Origin: Alphaproteobacteria bacterium UBA3637
GTDB lineage: Bacteria; Pseudomonadota; Alphaproteobacteria; CAAHEQ01; UBA3637
DNA length: 36,759 nt
Assembly (NCBI GenBank): GCA_002373615.1
Contig: DFKU01000032.1
Location: 1 to 36,759, forward strand
Direction of reading: 5' to 3'
The position numbers and the translations under genes are program-made. A model generated the notes under the pieces. It was not told where the DNA came from, ran no database searches, and saw only the letters and a program-made list of their open reading frames with translations. The number at the start of each line of letters is the position of its first letter. The first letter of the stretch is position 1. Of the stretch, positions 1-7,228 are shown in pieces.

Positions 1-26
1 CAGCTTTTTGATTTTAATTTTGGCAT
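1..26 (-). CDS. rpmI: 50S ribosomal protein L35, first 8 codons only (cut by window start)
   Basis: Reading the minus strand from position 26 gives MPKLKSKS, which matches the conserved N-terminus of ribosomal protein L35 (MPKxKTKSxxKKR). The rest of the gene lies outside the window. An AAGGA ribosome binding site (about 32-38, minus strand) and a well-formed promoter at 105-133 support a real gene start. In most bacteria rpmI follows infC and precedes rplT. Here no infC is found upstream, so rpmI appears to have its own promoter. The call rests on only eight residues plus the expression signals. Confidence 0.75.
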
Positions 27-104
27 TTTTTATCCTTTTTTTTAAGTGTTTATCAACGCCTGGGGGCAGCCAAATTTTAATCAGCCCTTTCGGCAAACGG
101 ATGC

Positions 105-133
105 ATTATATCATCCTGCCCCATAAAAGTCAA
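105..133 (-). promoter_or_regulatory. Promoter for rpmI
   Basis: On the minus strand TTGACT (128-133) lies exactly 17 nt from TATAAT (105-110). This predicts a leader of about 70 nt before the rpmI start at 26. It diverges from the ileS promoter. Confidence 0.7.
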
Positions 134-153
134 GTAAATTTTTATAAAAATCC

Positions 154-182
154 TTGCTTTTTGTGTGAAATTGATGCATAAT
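154..182 (+). promoter_or_regulatory. Promoter for ileS
   Basis: TTGCTT (154-159), 17 nt spacer, CATAAT (177-182). AAAGGA at 208-213 is the ribosome binding site for the ATG at 225. Confidence 0.6.
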
Positions 183-224
183 AAAGACCTCGTTTAGTCA
201 ATATTAGAAAGGAAACAATATAAA

Positions 225-3200
225 ATGACTGATAAACAAAAATACTATCCTGAATTGAACCCAAAGATGAACTTTTCAAAGATGGAAGAAGACATATTAC
301 GAATTTGGGATGAAAGGCGAATTTTTGAATCAGTCAAAGATAAACGCAAAGACGGGGATGAATTTGTGTTTTATGATGGCCCACCGTTTGCCAACGGTCA
401 ACCCCATTATGGACATATCTTTGTGTCCTATGTAAAAGACACGATTGCGCGTTTTCAAACCATGCTGGGTAAAAAAGTGGAACGCCCCTTCGGGTGGGAT
501 TGCCACGGATTGCCGGCCGAAATGGCTGCTGAAAAAGCCCTGAATGTGTCCGGTCACAAAGCCATTGAAGAATTCGGTATCCAAAAATTTAATGATTATT
601 GCCGTTCTGATGTTTTAAAATACACTGGTATTTTTAAGGATTTATTCCACCGCATTGGTCGTTGGATTGATCCAGACTTAGAATATCGCACAATGGATTT
701 AACCTTCATGGAATCCGTCATTCGAAACTTTAAAGCACTCTATGATAAAGGCCTGATTTATGAAGGATACCGCGTTCAACCCTATTCATGGGCGGCACAA
801 ACAACCGTATCCAACTTTGAGGTGGCACAGGCCTATCGTGATAAGACAGATACTGCCATTACCGTTATGTTCCGTCTTGAAAACGGGATGAATTTGTTGG
901 TGTGGACAACAACTCCTTGGACCCTTCCCTCCAACTTGATGATTGCTGTTGGGGAAGATATTGATTATGCGGTTATGGAAGAAGATAGTCAGAAATATGT
1001 GTTGGCTGTGCCACTCCTCGGACGTTATAAAAAGCAATTGGAACACGCCACTCAAGTCGCCACCATTAAAGGAAAAGAATTGGTGGGGATGAGTTATACC
1101 CCTATGTTCCCCTATTTTGCCAACTTAAAAGAAAAAGGCTGTTTCCGTATTATTTCAGGTGATTTTGTGTCAACAGAAGATGGTACTGGTATGGTGCATA
1201 TTGCGCCGGGCTTTGGGGCAGAAGACTTTGATGCTTGTATGAAAATTCGCCCAGATTTTCCTGTGGTGTGTCCGGTGGACGAAGCAGGATGCTTTACAGC
1301 AGACGTCCCCGATTATCAAGGGCGTCAAGTTTTTGACACCAACGAAGACATTATCAACTGGTTAAAGGAACACCGTTTATTGGTTAAAAAAGAACAAATT
1401 ACACACGCCTATCCTTATTGTTGGCGCACAGATACACCTCTGATTTACAAGGCAATGTCCAGCTGGTTTGTAAAGGTGACTGATTTTAAAGATGAAATGG
1501 TAAAGCTCAACCAAGAAATTACTTGGACACCGGAGCACGTCAAAAACGGTCGTTTTGGTAAGGGCCTGGAAACAGCGCCAGATTGGAATATTTCCCGCAA
1601 TCGTTACTGGGGTGTTCCCCTGCCCGTTTGGCAATCAGATAACCCCAAATTTCCACGGACAGATGTGTTTGGATCCATAGCGGAAATCCAAGAAAAAACA
1701 GGATGCAAAGTAAATGATCTTCATCGCCCCTTCATTGACGAAGTGGTTTATCCTAACCCAGACGATCCATCGGGTGAAACAAAAATGCGTCGTGTGCCTT
1801 ATGTGTTTGACTGTTGGTTTGAATCAGGATCCATGCCTGAAGGTCAAGTCCATTATCCTTTTGAACGCAAAGAATGGTTTGATGCCCATTTTCCAGCAGA
1901 CTTCATTGTGGAAGGTCTGGATCAAACACGCGGTTGGTTCTATTCTTTACATGTGTTGGGCGTGGCGCTTCACCATAAGCCCGCCTATAAGCATTGTATG
2001 GCAACGGGTTTAGTGATGGCTGAAGGCGGTGTCAAGATGAGTAAAAAACTTGGCAATTATCCTGACCCTTATATTATATTGAATCAATCAGGATCAGATG
2101 CTATGCGTTGGTTTTTGCTCTCCTCAGCCATTGTGCATGGGGGAAATGTCTGTATGGATTATGAAGGCAAAGAAGTTGCCAAAGCCATGCGTCAAGCTTT
2201 AATGCCATTTTGGAATGCCTATTATTTCTTCTGTCTTTATGCCAATGCAGAAGGCATTAAAGCCAAAGAAATTACAACTTCCAATGATGTCTTGGATAAA
2301 TATATTTTGGCAAAATTAAAGGATTTGGTAAAGACAGTTCACCAAAATATGGCCGATTATGATACCCCGGCGACCAGTTCTGCTTTTACCGAATTCTTGG
2401 ATATTTTGAACAACTGGTATATTCGCAGATCACGTGATCGTTTCTGGGACGGAACGGATACTTCTGCCTTTGATACACTTTATACGGTGTTGCTGACTTT
2501 ATCCAAAGCGATTGCCCCTATGGCGCCGTTTATGGCGGACTTTGTGTATCGTGGCTTGACGGGTGCAGAATCCGTCCATTTGGCGGATTGGCCAAATGTG
2601 GAGGCACTCCCGGATGAAAAAGAACTAATTGCCCAAATGGATTTAGTGCGTGCTGTGGCCTCTACCGCCAAAGCCATTCGTGAAGAAAATCATTTGCGCA
2701 ATCGTTTGCCGTTATCCGGCATGACAATTGCGGGTGAAAAAGCCGGTACTTTGGAAAATTTCAAAGAAATGCTGAAAGACGAAATCAATGTGAAGGAGGT
2801 TGTTTTGAATACAGATGTGTCCAGTGTGGCCGATAAATTCTTGTATTTGAAAACACCACTGATTGGTAAGCGTTTGGGAAAATTTATGGGCGCGATCATG
2901 GCAGCCAGTAAGCAAAATCAATGGACCTTAAATGCAGATGGCACTTTGACCATTGGCGGGCAAACTTTGAATGCTGACGAATTCGAATTGCGTCTTTCTA
3001 TGAAAGATGGCTTTAAAGGTCAACCCCTGCCCGATAATACCGCGGTCGTTCAGTTGGATTTGACAGTTCATCCGGAACTTGCCCGTGAAGGAATTGCCCG
3101 TGACTTTGTGCGTATGGTGCAACAACTCAGAAAAGAAAAAGATTTGGATGTATCCGATCGGATTTCTTTGGTATGGATGAGTAACTCTGATGAAGTAAAA

Positions 3201-3332
3201 CAAGCCTTAAGCGAACACAAAGATTATATTGCCGAACAAGTCTTGGCAACCAGTTTTACGGAATCCGATAATTCTGGTAAAACAGAAGAACTGGGCGATT
3301 CCTCTATTACCTTTGATTTACAAAAGGCATAA
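225..3332 (+). CDS. ileS: Isoleucine--tRNA ligase, long eukaryote-like (IleS2) type
   Basis: This class I aminoacyl-tRNA synthetase charges tRNA-Ile with isoleucine in the cytoplasm and edits misactivated valine. The 1035-residue protein carries the HIGH signature as HYGH at residues 61-64, the neighbouring GWDCHGLP block, the CP1 editing domain in the middle, and KMSKK at 604-608, followed by the anticodon-binding domain and a long C-terminal extension. The GWDCHGLPAE segment and the length of over 1000 residues fit the IleS2 subtype rather than the roughly 930-residue IleS1 of most bacteria. IleS2 enzymes are known to be less sensitive to mupirocin; that this copy is resistant is inference. 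It is monocistronic, with its own promoter upstream and a rho-independent terminator directly after the stop codon. Confidence 0.97.
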   Translation: MTDKQKYYPELNPKMNFSKMEEDILRIWDERRIFESVKDKRKDGDEFVFYDGPPFANGQPHYGHIFVSYVKDTIARFQTMLGKKVERPFGWDCHGLPAEMAAEKALNVSGHKAIEEFGIQKFNDYCRSDVLKYTGIFKDLFHRIGRWIDPDLEYRTMDLTFMESVIRNFKALYDKGLIYEGYRVQPYSWAAQTTVSNFEVAQAYRDKTDTAITVMFRLENGMNLLVWTTTPWTLPSNLMIAVGEDIDYAVMEEDSQKYVLAVPLLGRYKKQLEHATQVATIKGKELVGMSYTPMFPYFANLKEKGCFRIISGDFVSTEDGTGMVHIAPGFGAEDFDACMKIRPDFPVVCPVDEAGCFTADVPDYQGRQVFDTNEDIINWLKEHRLLVKKEQITHAYPYCWRTDTPLIYKAMSSWFVKVTDFKDEMVKLNQEITWTPEHVKNGRFGKGLETAPDWNISRNRYWGVPLPVWQSDNPKFPRTDVFGSIAEIQEKTGCKVNDLHRPFIDEVVYPNPDDPSGETKMRRVPYVFDCWFESGSMPEGQVHYPFERKEWFDAHFPADFIVEGLDQTRGWFYSLHVLGVALHHKPAYKHCMATGLVMAEGGVKMSKKLGNYPDPYIILNQSGSDAMRWFLLSSAIVHGGNVCMDYEGKEVAKAMRQALMPFWNAYYFFCLYANAEGIKAKEITTSNDVLDKYILAKLKDLVKTVHQNMADYDTPATSSAFTEFLDILNNWYIRRSRDRFWDGTDTSAFDTLYTVLLTLSKAIAPMAPFMADFVYRGLTGAESVHLADWPNVEALPDEKELIAQMDLVRAVASTAKAIREENHLRNRLPLSGMTIAGEKAGTLENFKEMLKDEINVKEVVLNTDVSSVADKFLYLKTPLIGKRLGKFMGAIMAASKQNQWTLNADGTLTIGGQTLNADEFELRLSMKDGFKGQPLPDNTAVVQLDLTVHPELAREGIARDFVRMVQQLRKEKDLDVSDRISLVWMSNSDEVKQALSEHKDYIAEQVLATSFTESDNSGKTEELGDSSITFDLQKA

Positions 3333-3339
3333 ATTTTCA

Positions 3340-3367
3340 AGCCCCCAAATTTGGGGGCTTTTTTTCT
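3340..3367 (+). terminator. Rho-independent terminator of ileS
   Basis: A perfect 10-bp palindromic stem (AGCCCCCAAA pairing with TTTGGGGGCT, 3340-3359) is followed by a T-rich run. It begins 7 nt after the ileS stop codon. Confidence 0.9.
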
Positions 3368-3389
3368 TAATAAAAAGTAAATTTTTTAC

Positions 3390-3418
3390 TTGCTTTTCTT
3401 TAAAAATTAAGATAATTT
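3390..3418 (+). promoter_or_regulatory. Probable ctrA promoter
   Basis: TTGCTT at 3390-3395 is followed after 17 nt by TAATTT (3413-3418); GATAAT (3411-3416) is an alternative -10 with a 15-nt spacer. The -10 region lies inside the CtrA-box-like site. AAGGAG at 3427-3432 sets the ATG at 3440. Confidence 0.45.
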
Positions 3419-3421
3419 TAA
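3407..3421 (+). promoter_or_regulatory. CtrA-box-like site TTAA-N7-TTAA
   Basis: The 15-nt site TTAA-GATAATT-TTAA matches the full CtrA recognition sequence known from Caulobacter and relatives. It lies 18 nt before the ctrA start codon and covers the likely -10, which suggests CtrA represses (or otherwise tunes) its own gene. In AT-rich DNA such a match can arise by chance; its place in front of ctrA is the main support. Confidence 0.55.
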
Positions 3422-3439
3422 GAAAAAAGGAGAAAAGCC

Positions 3440-4123
3440 ATGCATGTTTTAGTAATAGAAGATGACCGTATTGTCAATCAAAACATTGTGATTTTACTGC
3501 GCCGTGAAGGTATCATTGCCGAATCTGTCTATACTGGACGTGAAGGATTGGAACTCCTTAAACTTTATGAATATGATTTAGTTATTTTAGATTTAATGCT
3601 TCCTGATTTACCAGGCGGCGATGTTTTAAAACAGATGCGACAATCCAACCTCATGACACCTGTTTTGATTTTATCCGGTATCAATATGCCAACCAAAAAA
3701 GTGGAATGTTTTTCAGTAGGGGCCGATGATTATATGACAAAGCCATATGATCGATCTGAATTAGTTGCCCGAGTTAAGGCCATTGTCCGTCGTAGCCGTG
3801 GATTAGCTGATAATATAATAAAAGTAGGACGAATGACAATTAATCTAAGTGCTAAAAAAGTTTTTATTGATGAAACACTTCTTCCTTTAACTGCAAAAGA
3901 ATATGCTTTAGTGGAATTGTTGGCTCTTAAAAAAGGCGGAACAGTCAGTAAGGAATCCTTTTTAAGTCAGATCTATGGAGGGATGGACGAACCAGAAATT
4001 AAGATCATAGACGTCTTTTTGTGCAAAATTCGCCAAAAAATCAAAAAAATCACCGGTGGCGAAACATATATTCACACCACTTGGGGACGTGGCTATACTT
4101 TAGAGGAAAAAAAGAAGGCCTAA
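3440..4123 (+). CDS. ctrA: CtrA-family cell-cycle response regulator
   Basis: This is an OmpR/PhoB-type response regulator of 227 residues. The receiver domain (about 1-115) shows the acidic pair D8-D9, phospho-acceptor D51 in LVILDLMLPD and the conserved lysine in MTKPYD. The winged-helix DNA-binding domain follows at about 125-220. The segment YGGMDEPEIKIIDVF and the ending WGRGYTL are characteristic of CtrA rather than of other OmpR-type regulators. CtrA is phosphorylated through the CckA-ChpT relay and controls cell-cycle, motility and pilus genes in alphaproteobacteria. The C-terminus ends in KKKA, without the clear double-alanine end that directs ClpXP degradation in Caulobacter. The stop codon overlaps that of the convergent MerR gene by 4 nt, leaving no room for a terminator. 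Confidence 0.93.
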   Translation: MHVLVIEDDRIVNQNIVILLRREGIIAESVYTGREGLELLKLYEYDLVILDLMLPDLPGGDVLKQMRQSNLMTPVLILSGINMPTKKVECFSVGADDYMTKPYDRSELVARVKAIVRRSRGLADNIIKVGRMTINLSAKKVFIDETLLPLTAKEYALVELLALKKGGTVSKESFLSQIYGGMDEPEIKIIDVFLCKIRQKIKKITGGETYIHTTWGRGYTLEEKKKA

Positions 4124-4455
4124 AGATATTCGGCTAAATCATTTTTAATATCTGTGATTTCTTGGATGAAAGCATCTTGGGCTTTTTGTTCAACTGTATC
4201 TGGTTGAATTAAATCTGATTCTTCTCCAGATTTTAAACGCTTTTGAACACCTTTGATAGTCAAAAAATCCTTGTATAAATAATCTCTTATACGCGCCAAC
4301 AAAACAACATCTTCTGCCTGATAATAACGGCGTCCCATTCGCTTTAAGGGCTTTATTTGCTTAAATTGGGTCTCCCAAAAACGCAAGACAGAAGGCTGAA
4401 CTTGTAAAAGCTCTGCGACTTCTGTAATGGTTCTGTATGCGCCTTCTGATTTCAT
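4120..4455 (-). CDS. MerR-family DNA-binding regulator encoded downstream of ihfA
   Basis: This 111-residue protein begins with a MerR-type winged helix (TITEVAELLQVQPSVLRFWE, about residues 8-28), followed by the RRYY wing and a short helical tail. It has no obvious ligand-binding cysteines, unlike the metal or redox sensors of the family. A small MerR protein directly after ihfA is a recurrent alphaproteobacterial arrangement; its target is not known to me. Its start codon abuts the ihfA stop codon with no gap, so the two are almost certainly co-transcribed and translationally coupled. Its 3' end overlaps ctrA on the other strand by 4 nt. Confidence 0.85.
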   Translation of the reverse strand: MKSEGAYRTITEVAELLQVQPSVLRFWETQFKQIKPLKRMGRRYYQAEDVVLLARIRDYLYKDFLTIKGVQKRLKSGEESDLIQPDTVEQKAQDAFIQEITDIKNDLAEYL

Positions 4456-4755
4456 CTACACAACCATTGTTTTAATGCGCTTTTTTAAATTGGGTGAAGC
4501 ACGGAAAGATAAAACCGTTCTGGAAGATATGGGATAGGTTTTCCCATTTTTGGGATTTCGACCAATGCGTTCCTTTTTGGAATATGGTTCAAAAGATGCA
4601 AATCCTGAAACTTTAACAGAATGTCCTGTTGCTAATTCATCAGTAATTATATCAAAGACATTTTCAATGATTTTAAAAGAATCCGCATGTGAAAATCCCA
4701 TTTTAGTGTATAAAGATTCTGCAATATCAGCTCGTGTTAATGTTTTAGTATTCAT
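4456..4755 (-). CDS. ihfA: Integration host factor subunit alpha (HU/IHF family)
   Basis: This is a 99-residue DNA-bending protein of the HU/IHF fold. The signature segment GRNPKNGKTYPI in the beta-arm, with the proline that intercalates at the DNA kink, and the preceding VKVSGFASFE are clear. IHF normally acts as an IhfA-IhfB heterodimer in recombination, replication and promoter architecture, often alongside CtrA in alphaproteobacteria. The assignment to the alpha subunit rests on position (downstream of rpmF-plsX, upstream of a small MerR gene) as well as sequence. In most relatives fabH lies between plsX and ihfA; here it is absent. AAGGGG upstream of the ATG is the ribosome binding site. 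Confidence 0.9.
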   Translation of the reverse strand: MNTKTLTRADIAESLYTKMGFSHADSFKIIENVFDIITDELATGHSVKVSGFASFEPYSKKERIGRNPKNGKTYPISSRTVLSFRASPNLKKRIKTMVV

Positions 4756-4788
4756 TCTTATCCCCTTTGTTTTTTTGTTTATACTTCA

Positions 4789-4817
4789 CTTATGCCATAA
4801 ATTTAAAAAATATGCAA
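4789..4817 (-). promoter_or_regulatory. Possible ihfA promoter
   Basis: On the minus strand TTGCAT (4812-4817) is 17 nt from CATAAG (4789-4794), in the 79-nt gap between plsX and ihfA. The -10 is imperfect. Confidence 0.4.
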
Positions 4818-4834
4818 GAGGTTTTATAAAAAAA

Positions 4835-5881
4835 TTATGGAGCCGATGTGTCATCCAAGGCAGACATATTTAAAATAGTGGCTGCTTCTTCCTTGATTTT
4901 ATTGCACAAATCGCTTCTGGCCATCTTAATTGCAGATTCGATAGCACAGGAAAACGCAAAAGCATCAGCGCCACCATGACTTTTTACAGAAATCCCTTTT
5001 AGACCTAAGAACATGGCACCATTATAAAGTCGCGGGTCATATTTTTTCTTAAAACGAGCCAAGCTGGGATGAGCCATTAAAAAACCAAACATAGAAAGCC
5101 ATGATTCCTTTACTTCCTGCTTTAAAGCGTGGGCTACAAATTTAACAGTTCCTTCCAAAGTTTTAAGGGCAATGTTTCCGGAAAAGCCATCGGCCACAAT
5201 GACCTGAGCCTTCCCTGCCCCAATGTCATTTCCTTCCACAAACCCGTTAAAGTTGATTTTATCACCCATTTCAGTCAAAGCAGTGGCAGCTTCACGGATT
5301 TCTTCCCGCCCTTTGGTGTGCTCCGAACCGATATTGAGTAGTCCAACAGTTGGTTTTTGGGCCCCAAACAAAAGCTGATAAAGCACTTCCCCCATCAGTG
5401 AAAATTCCACTAAATTTTGGGCATCACATTCGGTATTAGCCCCCAAATCCAAAACAACAATTGGACCATTGGCCGAAGGCAAAACACCTGCAATAGCAGG
5501 CCTGTCAATTCCAGGAAGCGTTCCCAAGCAAATTTTACTCATCGCCATCAAAGCGCCTGTGTTTCCTGCAGAAACAACCGCTTTAGCGTAGCCATTTCTG
5601 ACAGCCATAATTGACTTCCACATACTGGTTTCACGCCCCGAACGCAAAATTTGGGACGGTTTTGCATCCATACGTACGATATCTGTAGTATGATGAATTT
5701 TATAGCACTTAGGATCTAGTCCGTATTTTTCAGCCAAAGGAGCAATTTTTTCTTCATTTCCAAATAAAAAGAAGAAAACGTCATCGTGCTGTTTCGCAGA
5801 CAACGCAACACCTTCTATAACCGACTCCGGCGCATGATCTCCCCCCATCGCATCAATTGAAAGAATCAGCGTATCAGTCAA
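4835..5881 (-). CDS. plsX: Phosphate acyltransferase PlsX (TTG start)
   Basis: PlsX makes acyl-phosphate from acyl-ACP, the donor for the first step of phospholipid synthesis by PlsY. The 348-residue protein opens with LILSIDAMGGDHAPE, the hallmark of the family, and contains VSAGNTGALMA and the ADGFSGNIALK block. The start must be the TTG at 5879-5881: the next in-frame ATG falls inside the conserved DAMGGD segment. An AAGG lies about 7 nt upstream of the TTG. The gene follows rpmF with a 9-nt gap, the usual rpmF-plsX pairing. fabH, the usual next gene, is missing. A TTG start suggests modest translation relative to rpmF. Confidence 0.95.
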   Translation of the reverse strand: MTDTLILSIDAMGGDHAPESVIEGVALSAKQHDDVFFFLFGNEEKIAPLAEKYGLDPKCYKIHHTTDIVRMDAKPSQILRSGRETSMWKSIMAVRNGYAKAVVSAGNTGALMAMSKICLGTLPGIDRPAIAGVLPSANGPIVVLDLGANTECDAQNLVEFSLMGEVLYQLLFGAQKPTVGLLNIGSEHTKGREEIREAATALTEMGDKINFNGFVEGNDIGAGKAQVIVADGFSGNIALKTLEGTVKFVAHALKQEVKESWLSMFGFLMAHPSLARFKKKYDPRLYNGAMFLGLKGISVKSHGGADAFAFSCAIESAIKMARSDLCNKIKEEAATILNMSALDDTSAP

Positions 5882-5890
5882 AGGAAAACC

Positions 5891-6082
5891 TTAGGCTTTT
5901 GTTTCTTCTTTTTTAACAATCACAGAACGATTGTTATATGTACCACAACTGGGGCACACATGATGCGGACGCATCATTTCTCCACATTTGGGACATTCTA
6001 CACAAGCGTTTGTGCCGAGCGCGTCATGAGAACGACGCATATCACGTTTAGATTTAGATGTTTTTTTCTTAGGTACTGCCAT
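5891..6082 (-). CDS. rpmF: 50S ribosomal protein L32
   Basis: This 63-residue ribosomal protein starts with MAVPKKKTSKSKRDMRRSHDA, the typical L32 N-terminus. It carries a zinc-ribbon pattern of two cysteine pairs (CPKCG at about 30-33 and CPSCG at about 43-46), so this is the zinc-binding form rather than the cysteine-free paralogue found in some bacteria. It has its own strong promoter lying inside the 3' end of the upstream phosphatase gene, and it leads the rpmF-plsX unit. Confidence 0.96.
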   Translation of the reverse strand: MAVPKKKTSKSKRDMRRSHDALGTNACVECPKCGEMMRPHHVCPSCGTYNNRSVIVKKEETKA

Positions 6083-6116
6083 TTTATTTACTCTCTTTCA
6101 TTAAACAATGTTTTGT

Positions 6117-6145
6117 ATTATACAGACTTTTTTTTCTTTTTGCAA
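6117..6145 (-). promoter_or_regulatory. Promoter for rpmF-plsX
   Basis: On the minus strand TTGCAA (6140-6145), 17 nt spacer, TATAAT (6117-6122). The -35 is within the 3' coding end of the inositol monophosphatase-like gene and the -10 overlaps its stop codon. Confidence 0.7.
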
Positions 6146-7032
6146 GTCTTTTCTTTCGGATTAATGAAATTTAGGATTTTTTCACGCATATCCAAGGTGG
6201 TCGCCAAAACTCCATTATCCTTTAAAATTGAACCCATATCTTTTTCACCGTTCCATGTTTGCACAATACCACCTGCTTCTTGAACCAACAAATAACCGGC
6301 GGCCAAATCCCAAATATGACATCTGCAATCAAAGAAAACATCTAATTGCCCCGCCGCAACTTGGGCTAAAGCCAAAGCAGTGCTACCCACACAACGGAAA
6401 CAAAATGGGTTGTTGATAATTCTGTCTGTCAAACCATTGACAGTTCTTAAAGCGTAAGAGTTAGTGGCGACCATTGATTCTTCCAATTTTTTTCGCCCAG
6501 AAACACGCAAACGGACATCCCCTGTCGGCGTCATTAAGAAAGCTCCTTGCCCTTTTTCTGCATAATAAAGTTCGTTTGTAACAGGGTTGTAAATCACCCC
6601 GGCAATAACTTCATCCCCGCGCATTAAAGCTAAAGAAATTGCAAAAAAAGGAATGGCATGTAAAAAATTATTAGTACCATCAATCGGATCCATTACCCAT
6701 GTATAAGGTGAAGCATTTTGAGCCGGTACTTCACCACATTCTTCCGAAAGAATAGCATCATTTGGACGTGTTTTTTTGATGAATTCAACTAACTTTTTTT
6801 CAGTAAAAAGATCCGCATTTGTCACAAAGTCCCCAGGCCCTTTACGACTGACCTGTAGTTGTGAAATTTCACGAAAATCGCGGACCAAACTGGCTCCAGC
6901 ATGGCGAACGGCCTTTACCATAAAATTTAAAGTAGGTGATAAACTGGAAATACGTTTTTCTTCACGTGTTTCTTTACGCTTAACCATTGTATTCTTGCGT
7001 GGTGTAATTTTTTGATGTGCTATAATAGGCAT
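6118..7032 (-). CDS. Inositol monophosphatase family protein (SuhB-like)
   Basis: This is a Mg2+-dependent, Li+-sensitive-type sugar phosphatase. The two family signatures are present: WVMDPIDGTNNFLHAIPFF (metal-binding aspartates) and the C-terminal WDLAAGYLLVQEAGG. The upstream SEECGE segment supplies the metal-binding glutamate. Members hydrolyse inositol-1-phosphate, histidinol phosphate, fructose-1,6-bisphosphate or nucleotide-derived substrates; the substrate here cannot be read from sequence. The protein is 304 residues, longer than the usual 260-270, because of about 35 basic residues at the N-terminus and a lysine-rich C-terminal tail. The distal ATG at 7030-7032 is chosen because AAAGGGAG lies 5 nt before it. 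A strong promoter lies just upstream. Confidence 0.88.
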   Translation of the reverse strand: MPIIAHQKITPRKNTMVKRKETREEKRISSLSPTLNFMVKAVRHAGASLVRDFREISQLQVSRKGPGDFVTNADLFTEKKLVEFIKKTRPNDAILSEECGEVPAQNASPYTWVMDPIDGTNNFLHAIPFFAISLALMRGDEVIAGVIYNPVTNELYYAEKGQGAFLMTPTGDVRLRVSGRKKLEESMVATNSYALRTVNGLTDRIINNPFCFRCVGSTALALAQVAAGQLDVFFDCRCHIWDLAAGYLLVQEAGGIVQTWNGEKDMGSILKDNGVLATTLDMREKILNFINPKEKTCKKKKKSV

Positions 7033-7058
7033 AATCTCCCTTTCTCTTAATCCTTTTC

Positions 7059-7087
7059 ACTATATCATACTCTTTTATCGAATGCAA
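7059..7087 (-). promoter_or_regulatory. Promoter for the inositol monophosphatase-like gene
   Basis: On the minus strand TTGCAT (7082-7087), 17 nt spacer, TATAGT (7059-7064), about 27 nt before the start codon. Confidence 0.65.
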
Positions 7088-7099
7088 GTATTTTTACAA

Positions 7100-7180
7100 T
7101 TATTTTCCACTTCCGGCAGAAACAAGTCCCCAAAGTACAAGAAATGCAACCAAAAAATCCTGTAAATTCATCATTTCCAT
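7100..7180 (-). CDS. Small membrane peptide, 26 residues (unrecognised)
   Basis: On the minus strand an ATG at 7178-7180 opens a 26-codon frame ending in TAA at 7100-7102. The start is preceded by GGAGG (7187-7191) at an ideal 6-nt spacing, and by TTGACA-16-TATTAT (7201-7228). The predicted peptide has a short polar N-terminus (MEMMNLQD), a hydrophobic stretch of about 14 residues (FLVAFLVLWGLVSA) and a short GSGK tail: the shape of a single-pass small membrane protein. It sits alone between the MBL hydrolase gene and the next gene's promoter. I do not recognise it. It could be a small subunit or regulator of a membrane complex, or a type I toxin-like peptide. Confidence rests on the expression signals, not homology. 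Confidence 0.55.
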   Translation of the reverse strand: MEMMNLQDFLVAFLVLWGLVSAGSGK

Positions 7181-7200
7181 AATATGCCTCCAACAGGTAT

Positions 7201-7228
7201 ATAATATCACAAAAATAATTTTTGTCAA
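7201..7228 (-). promoter_or_regulatory. Promoter for the 26-residue peptide gene
   Basis: On the minus strand TTGACA (7223-7228) and TATTAT (7201-7206), spacer 16 nt. The -35 overlaps the stop codon of the upstream MBL hydrolase gene. The leader to the peptide start would be short and carries GGAGG. Confidence 0.6.
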
